From Thamnaconus septentrionalis (Eukaryota > Chordata > Actinopteri > Tetraodontiformes > Monacanthidae), in the NCBI GenBank assembly GCA_009823395.1, contig CM020501.1:13935861-13999860 (forward strand): a stretch of DNA of 64,000 bases, in the 5' to 3' direction. Both the position numbers and the translations under genes were made by a program. Every line of letters begins with the position of its first letter. Within the stretch, counting starts at the first letter, position 1. Under the pieces are notes generated by a model, which made no database searches, was not told the origin of the DNA, and saw only the letters and a program-made list of their open reading frames with translations. Of this stretch, positions 58,796 through 64,000 are shown piece after piece.

Positions 58796-58925
58796 TCCCT
58801 CAAGACTCCTATATACTCAAGAATGGTCTCAAGATCAAAGAGTGTTGAGACTGAGACGAGACCACCTGAAGTGATCTCGAGATCGGTCTCAGAACCAAAA
58901 ACGGCTCGAGTACAACAACACAAGG
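58796..58925 (-). mobile_element. Degenerate GAGAC/AAGACT-rich interspersed repeat
   Basis: The stretch is built of variants of 'ctcgagaccggtctca' and 'gagactgagacgagaccac', a pattern seen in a common fish repeat of unknown class. Related 'aagactgagggactagagacc' motifs occur at 58530-58600. No ends or target duplication can be defined. Low-confidence element call. Confidence 0.4.
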
Positions 58926-59599
58926 CTCTCGCACCTTCTCCTGCTCCCACTAAGACCTGCAGTTCCTTTGCGTCCCTCATCACACTTTTTCTGTTGCGTC
59001 ATCGGGTCATTCTCTCATTTGTTTTGTCTTCATGGTGAGACTCGACCTTTCAGCATGCTGCAGTCGGTGTTACCGGATATTTGTCCCTGATTCATAACGC
59101 AAACGTTTTGCTGAGTTTTAACCTTACCGTAGTCTAGCTTATAGTCCCTGACCAGCATCACTTTGGAACCCCAAGGAAGCAGGTACCAAAATGGTAACCC
59201 TTGGAATTGAGTAGGGGCCAGAGGAAACGGGTACTAACCGAGCTGTAACGTACCGAGCTGAGTGGAAACACACCCTTCCATAAGTCTGCTTGCCATCTTT
59301 CAATCTGTCTGAGACAGTCGATGAGTTTGCATCCAAACAAGACTGTGATGACCTGTCACTGCACATGGAAGTGACATTTAAAAAAAATCACCCTATGCTG
59401 AAAATGTATTTTGTGAGGTTTTTACTCTGAGACTAGAGACTTCCTGAGAGTGCGTGACAACAGTCCTTGCCGCACCTCTCCATCCTTCCCATAACATGCA
59501 CTTTTTTTCCCCTAAAACCATCGTCGGCCGCAGCCTAAAGATCTAAAAATACTGACCTGCTGCAGAAGTTGACGTGCTAAAGTTCAGTGATCATGGGGT

Positions 59600-59803
59600 C
59601 GCAGTGGCCCACAGTGAGGATTGTAATGTGTTTGTCAGAGTGACAGCCCTGCAGCGACTGGTGACCTGTTCCCAGAGTTTCCTGCTATTTAGTCTGAGGC
59701 AAAGAGAACAAGTGAGAGAGAGAAAGAGAGAGGGAGAGGGTTTGAGCCTCCCTGTGAGGCTGAGCAGGAGGAAGCAGCCATAGAAAATGAATGGACAGAT
59801 GAG
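59600..59803 (+). mobile_element. Degenerate SINE with GA-rich insertion
   Basis: A segment 'gccctgcagcgactggtgacctgttc' followed by 'tgaggctgagcaggaggaagc' and 'agaaaatgaatgga' aligns by eye with the SINE 3' half. An (AGAG)n tract at 59712-59738 interrupts it. Strongly diverged, so an old copy. Confidence 0.6.
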
Positions 59804-61511
59804 CCGCCCGGGGCAATTAGTCTGTCACAAGCCACCAGCGTACTGCGACATTCAGCCAATGGATTATTAAGGGCTCTAATCCAAGGCAGGCACTCGAAAC
59901 AACATTCAGGCAGAGGCTTTTTTTTTTCTTTTTTTTCGCCTCTTGCGGCCTGTGTGGCTGAATTTGACATAATGGTTCCTTTTAAAGCGGCTTAACCCCT
60001 TTGGAAATAATCATCTGAGCTGCAGCCACTGTGAGTGAGTTTTCTTTTTCCCTCTATGTCCAGCCTGGAGGTGGCGGAGAAACCGTTTCCTGCTGCACCG
60101 ACTTGTGTCGCCTTGGAATGGCTAATATCTACAAAAATAAAAAAAAATATCTTTAATGCATATTTGGGTAAATCTGACAGAAATGTAGATGTGGCCAGTA
60201 CAGGTTTGCTCAGGATTTGAGTCGAGCATAATGTTTAGTTTTGTGAATTACAATTGCGAGCCGACTATCTCCATCGACTGGCTGTGTTTGTGAGATCAGC
60301 TTCTCCTCCTGTGTTAAGTCATCCCAGACAGCGTGTCGGTGCCTGTACTGGGTTCAACTGCACGCTGTCATTGAAGTGGCGTTTTCCCATTGTGAGTGCA
60401 GTATTAGCCCGACCTTGTGGAAGACACCTCACACCCCCTCTCATGTCTGCTGTTTGGTTACCTGGATACTAGCAGCTTCCTCTTCTGTTTTGGATTCCAA
60501 CACCACAGTGATTTATAAGAAAAAAGATAGGAAAAGCGGAAATACTGTCCCCAGTGTTCATCAGTCGGCTCATCTTTGTAAAGCTGTTGCTATTTACAAT
60601 CTTATCAAACAAAAGCAAAAAAGCAAAAACATACACCTATTTTTCTAGCCGAACACACAGACCCTCTTCTGTCGTGTTAGAAAGATGAAATACCAACGGG
60701 AGTCCTTCCATCACTGTCACTGCAGTGACACACTGAGAATGAATTTGTCTAAAGTTTGGCATTGAAAGCAGGGTGATTCACTAAATTACGTCTCAAATGA
60801 CTCTAATGGCTTCAAAAACACACGAACAGCAAGTCAAATACTGTTATCGCACAATTTAATTGCAGCATCCACAGGAAACCAGGACCGTGAATTTTTTCTT
60901 TTCATCCTTGCCCTTTTTTTTTTTTTTTTTTGAAAAATATGACTCAGATCACAGACGTTTCAGAAATCCACCTTCAGTAATTATATTAGCATGTTGTTAA
61001 TAGCTTGGAATTAGTACTATTGTTTGATGTACGGTAAAGTCACTTCATTACGGGGATATTTTTGCTGTTGATGCTTTTTTCCCCCATAAAACCATAAAAC
61101 CAACCCCAACTGCCCTCCTGCCCCTTCATTCTTCTGAAGGTGAGGTGCTTGGGCTAACGAAAGATTGGTGATTGAGTCCATTCATTTATGTAATGTTAAG
61201 TAAACATTAACGTTTTGCGTTTTTGCATCTTCCAATGTTGTTTCCCAACCACATATAGTAACATACAATAAAGCGGTGCCTAATACCCACACCAGCTCCA
61301 CAACAGCTGAGACCTGCATCTTTCATTTGTAGCTTAAAATGACAAAACTAAAGAAAACAACGTTAACATAGAAGAATATATAATAAGAAGCATTGTAAAT
61401 GAGTAGTACCATGTCTGACAATATTTCCCTCTGCAAGAAAGTATTAGCATGGCATTTACATTTTTGAGATGCCACAGCAGATGAGTCCAAGCATTCATGA
61501 AAACCTGCACG

Positions 61512-61512
61512 T

Positions 61513-61552
<40 letters not shown>
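61512..61552 (+). repeat. (GT)n microsatellite
   Basis: About 20 GT units in intron 1. Confidence 0.95.
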
Positions 61553-61555
<3 letters not shown>

Positions 61556-62195
61556 TCTGTATAGAAAATGATGGAAAAAGTGCAGAAAAACGAGCTTGGA
61601 GATTGTGTTGCAGTATGTCCCGAGACATCCTGCAGCTTCCAATAATCACTGCTGGCATCAGCAAAGCATATCTCAGCATGGACAGCAATGAAGTGCGTGC
61701 TGTCAAGGAGTATATCTGCAGAACCTACACGCTCATCCGCCGCGGCAAACTCGAGGAGGGCGCACGGCGGCGGCGTCTTGCTGCGTTCTCACCCGAGGCT
61801 ACAGCTCAGGAGTCTCAACCGCTAACACAGAAGCCACTGAGGCGTAATTGAAAATGACTTTGGCGAACGGGCACATTAAGATGGGAAGATACCATTTTGC
61901 AGGTGTTTTTTTTTTTAAAATGATCCGCCTGTCGGCGGCACTGGGAGACGCACGTGACAGCAGAGGACGGCGAAGCATAAAAGAAAATAATGGAACCTCC
62001 GAAGACAAAACACGGTGTGGCGAAGCCTTCAAGAGATTAAGGAGCGCGGGCGCGCGTGCGTGTGAGTTGATGTACGGGTCCATGTCAGTGCGGGGTATTG
62101 AAAAGGAAAATACAAAAGTAGCCCATGTGTGAAACAAACAGCAACAGGAAATGCGGCCCCGGAATACACCAGGCAGCAGTGGAGGCGGGCGGATG

Positions 62196-62252
62196 AAAAA
62201 AATAAAATATATAAATAAATAAATAAATAAAAAACACACACACACACACAAA
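62196..62252 (+). repeat. (AAAT)n and (CA)n compound repeat
   Basis: Five AAAT units pass through an A-run into nine CA units. Confidence 0.9.
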
Positions 62253-63533
62253 ACAAAAAAAGCCTGACAACAAGCCGGTGTTGGAGTGCTGATAGGCCAG
62301 AACAATGAGTAGAGTGTGGTGGCGGGGATGGAGGGACGGGAGGGGGGGGCGAAGCGTAGACATAAATATTTGGATGCAACAAAAAAAAGAAAAAAACAAA
62401 TCCATGCCGTCGGGCCTCGCTGAATATCAGGCGTTCAGGAAATACCTCGCAGGAAGTGCAGGAGCGCCGACATTCAGATGCGGCTCTCAGTGACAGTGTA
62501 CTGCGAGCGGCCCTGCTTCTCCCCTCAACCTTGACGGTGGATGTCGCCGAGTCAACCAGCTTGATCCGTCTTCCCGGCTTGGCGCCGTCCAAAATGTTTT
62601 GTTTTTTTTTCCCTTTTCTTCCCAACATTCGCCCCCTCGCTCCCCTTCCCAAGAATGAATCTTTAAATAACACATAAATCTTTAAAACTTTTTTCCCAGA
62701 CATGATGACTTTTTCATGAGGTCTAGAAGGATTTTTTTTTTTTTTTTTTAAGGTTACAAAAGACAAATCCGCTCTGGACATCCAGCTTGTTAGCGCGGCG
62801 GCCTCCAGCCGGCCTGACCCACATCGAGCCGAACCCCCCCCGCAACCTCTGCCTTCCTAACCTCTCCGTCAACCCCGGGCCGCTCCAGCAGCGCTCCATC
62901 ACAGATGCTGCTCCACCGCGTGTGATCTAAAGTCGCGACGCAAGCTTTTACAGGGGAGTGGGTCGGGTACGGGTGGGTGGGTTGAAACCTACAGGAGCAT
63001 CATGACTTCCATTCATTATTCATGCAGCCAGCAGGACCGCAGAAGAAGTCGCCGCTGCCATTATTACACACGGTATTTTCCAGGTTGGGGTGCCACTGCC
63101 ACCGCCGCCGCCGCCGAGGCCTCCTGAGTGTCATTAGTGACAGTCACTGACGTGACGTGACGTGACCTGGTCTGGAGGGAGGGAGGGAGGAGGTGGTCGT
63201 CCGCCTCGGCTGAAGGAAGAGGCAGAGTAAAGGAAAGATCTCAGGGGACGACACTGAAGAGAAGCTCGCCGCTCTTCAAAGCATGTGAACCAAGGGCCAG
63301 TGGGAGTGGTGGGAGTGGGCTGTGACTGTTTTGATGTCTTGGTGTATAGTTAACCATCATCCACATAAAAGCGGATGGAATTGAATTTGAAGGACGGCAA
63401 AGTATTAAAAAAGTAACTAATTATCCAACATCTTTCAGTTAAAAGAGGCTCACTGGGCACTTTATTGGGTAAAAAAGCAACGCAAATAGTAAGAATATTT
63501 GATGATAAGATAATGATAAGAAGGAATAATGAG

Positions 63534-63600
63534 AATACTTTATTAATTCCACACAGAGGAAATTAGCCTCATTACAGCAGCATTTAAAGTGCAGAGGAGG
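63534..63600 (-). mobile_element. LINE 3'-end fragment (Rex-like)
   Basis: The plus strand reads 'actttattaattcc', 'gaggaaatta' and 'attacagcagca'; its complement ends in AATAAAGT. This matches my memory of the widespread teleost LINE 3' end that reads TTTATT-GATCCC-GGGAAATT. Short and diverged, so the family is uncertain. Confidence 0.45.
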
Positions 63601-64000
63601 GAAAGGGAGAGGATAACAAAATTATAATCAGCCAATCGCGTGACAGCAGCTTAGTCGTCGAGACGAGCCGACGAGATTCAGGCGAACATGCCTGTTGGAG
63701 CCCAGATGGGCTGGGAATTTCACACTGGCACCGCCATCCCTGGGGTTTACCGAGCATTCGCCAAATAATAAGAATATTAGTGATGAGAAAAAAAAGCCTC
63801 ATCCACCTCCAATATCCATCCACGAAAAAATGACTTTCTTATCTGTCTTTCCACCTTTGTCTTTTGGCAGTTCTCACGATTCAGTCGACTTCTGTTGAAC
63901 CGTCAGAGAATAAAGTACAATCGTGTGAAGCCAAAGTTAACTATCGGCGACCTGACGGCTAATGTCTCATCCGCTCGTCCCTTTTTCCTTGGAGGTCCTT

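Larger units (their letters stand above)
1..64000 (-). other. sorcs3: SorCS-type VPS10 receptor gene locus (internal part, sorcs3)
   Basis: The whole window appears to lie inside one minus-strand gene. Fourteen exons between 50311 and 2790 encode 521 contiguous residues of a SorCS receptor, a type I membrane sorting receptor of neurons in the sortilin (VPS10P) family that binds neurotrophins, proneurotrophins and other cargo and directs trafficking. Asp-box motifs of the propeller are visible in exons 2, 3, 4, 9, 11 and 13, and the first cysteines of the 10CC module in exons 14-15. The paralogue call rests on remembered SORCS3-like signatures: SVAGLDKE, IDISSLVVQD, NVWFLD followed by GGALVA, FVDG followed by LVEAG, and EEDYQTWHL then GEPCVMG. 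SORCS1 is the main alternative; SORCS2 is unlikely because it diverges strongly in exons 2-3. A teleost may have a and b copies, which I cannot tell apart. Exon 1 and the exons after 15 are outside the window. Confidence 0.88.
50312..64000 (-). other. sorcs3: sorcs3 intron 1, partial
   Basis: At least 13.7 kb with no coding exon. It contains the hAT element with its nested insertion (51243-52808), an 18-bp triple repeat (52916-52969), three SINE/LINE fragments (53262, 59600, 63534), an AGACT-rich repeat (58796-58925), (TG)n (55438-55463, 61512-61552), a 57-nt (TA)n (57061-57117) and a CpG- and CCG-rich stretch (62780-63250). The expected exon 1 (signal peptide and propeptide) is not seen. Confidence 0.78.

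Noticed and set aside
62029..62781. 250-codon minus-strand open frame
   Set aside because: Built from (AAAT)n, (CA)n and T-run translations with no domain texture. It does not look like SorCS exon 1, which should carry a signal peptide and the first propeller strand.
1..64000. CRISPR arrays, bacterial operons, rRNA or phage genes
   Set aside because: None found; exon-intron structure and repeats are those of a vertebrate nuclear genome.
1..64000. Endogenous retrovirus or LTR element
   Set aside because: No paired LTRs, primer-binding site or gag/pol-like frame was recognised on either strand.

Overview
The window looks like vertebrate nuclear DNA, most likely from a teleost fish. It has small coding exons with GT-AG introns, many (TG)n and (CA)n microsatellites, a tRNA-like SINE with an (ATGA)n tail, RTE-type LINE remnants, and hAT-, piggyBac-like and other TIR elements. 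I see no bacterial operons, CRISPR arrays, rRNA genes or convincing tRNA genes.

One protein-coding gene accounts for all the coding sequence I can support. It lies on the minus strand and encodes a SorCS-type VPS10-domain sorting receptor, best matched to SORCS3. Fourteen internal exons run from about 50.3 kb (5' side) down to 2.8 kb (3' side). All have GT-AG borders, and their phases join without a break into 1,566 nt. That is 521 complete codons flanked by one leading and two trailing bases. They encode most of the VPS10 ten-bladed beta-propeller and the start of the cysteine-rich 10CC module. Exon 1 (signal peptide, propeptide, first propeller strand) must lie beyond position 64000. The rest of 10CC, the PKD domain, the transmembrane segment and the tail must lie beyond position 1. 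Exon numbers 2-15 below assume a single upstream exon.

Layout along the plus strand: 1-2789 is partial intron 15; 2790-7362 holds exons 15 to 10, closely packed (one intron is only 92 nt); 7363-16566 holds exon 9 between two mid-size introns; 16567-22172 holds exons 8 to 4; 22173-41933 is the 19.8-kb intron 3; exon 3 is at 41934-42092; intron 2 follows; exon 2 is at 50212-50311; and 50312-64000 is partial intron 1.

Most mobile elements sit in introns 1-3. Intron 1 has a hAT element with a perfect 8-bp target duplication, itself split by a second TIR element. Intron 2 has a full-length SINE and a TTAA-flanked MITE. Intron 3 has an RTE-like LINE split by a MITE with perfect 38-bp TIRs. The first 16 kb contains no mobile element I recognise.

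The most interesting regulatory lead is a (UG)13 repeat in the pre-mRNA 22 nt upstream of the exon 3 acceptor. Exon 3 is a phase 0-0 exon, so skipping it would keep the frame. The arrangement resembles the TDP-43-sensitive CFTR exon 9 acceptor. A second lead is a tandem acceptor 18 nt apart at exon 14.
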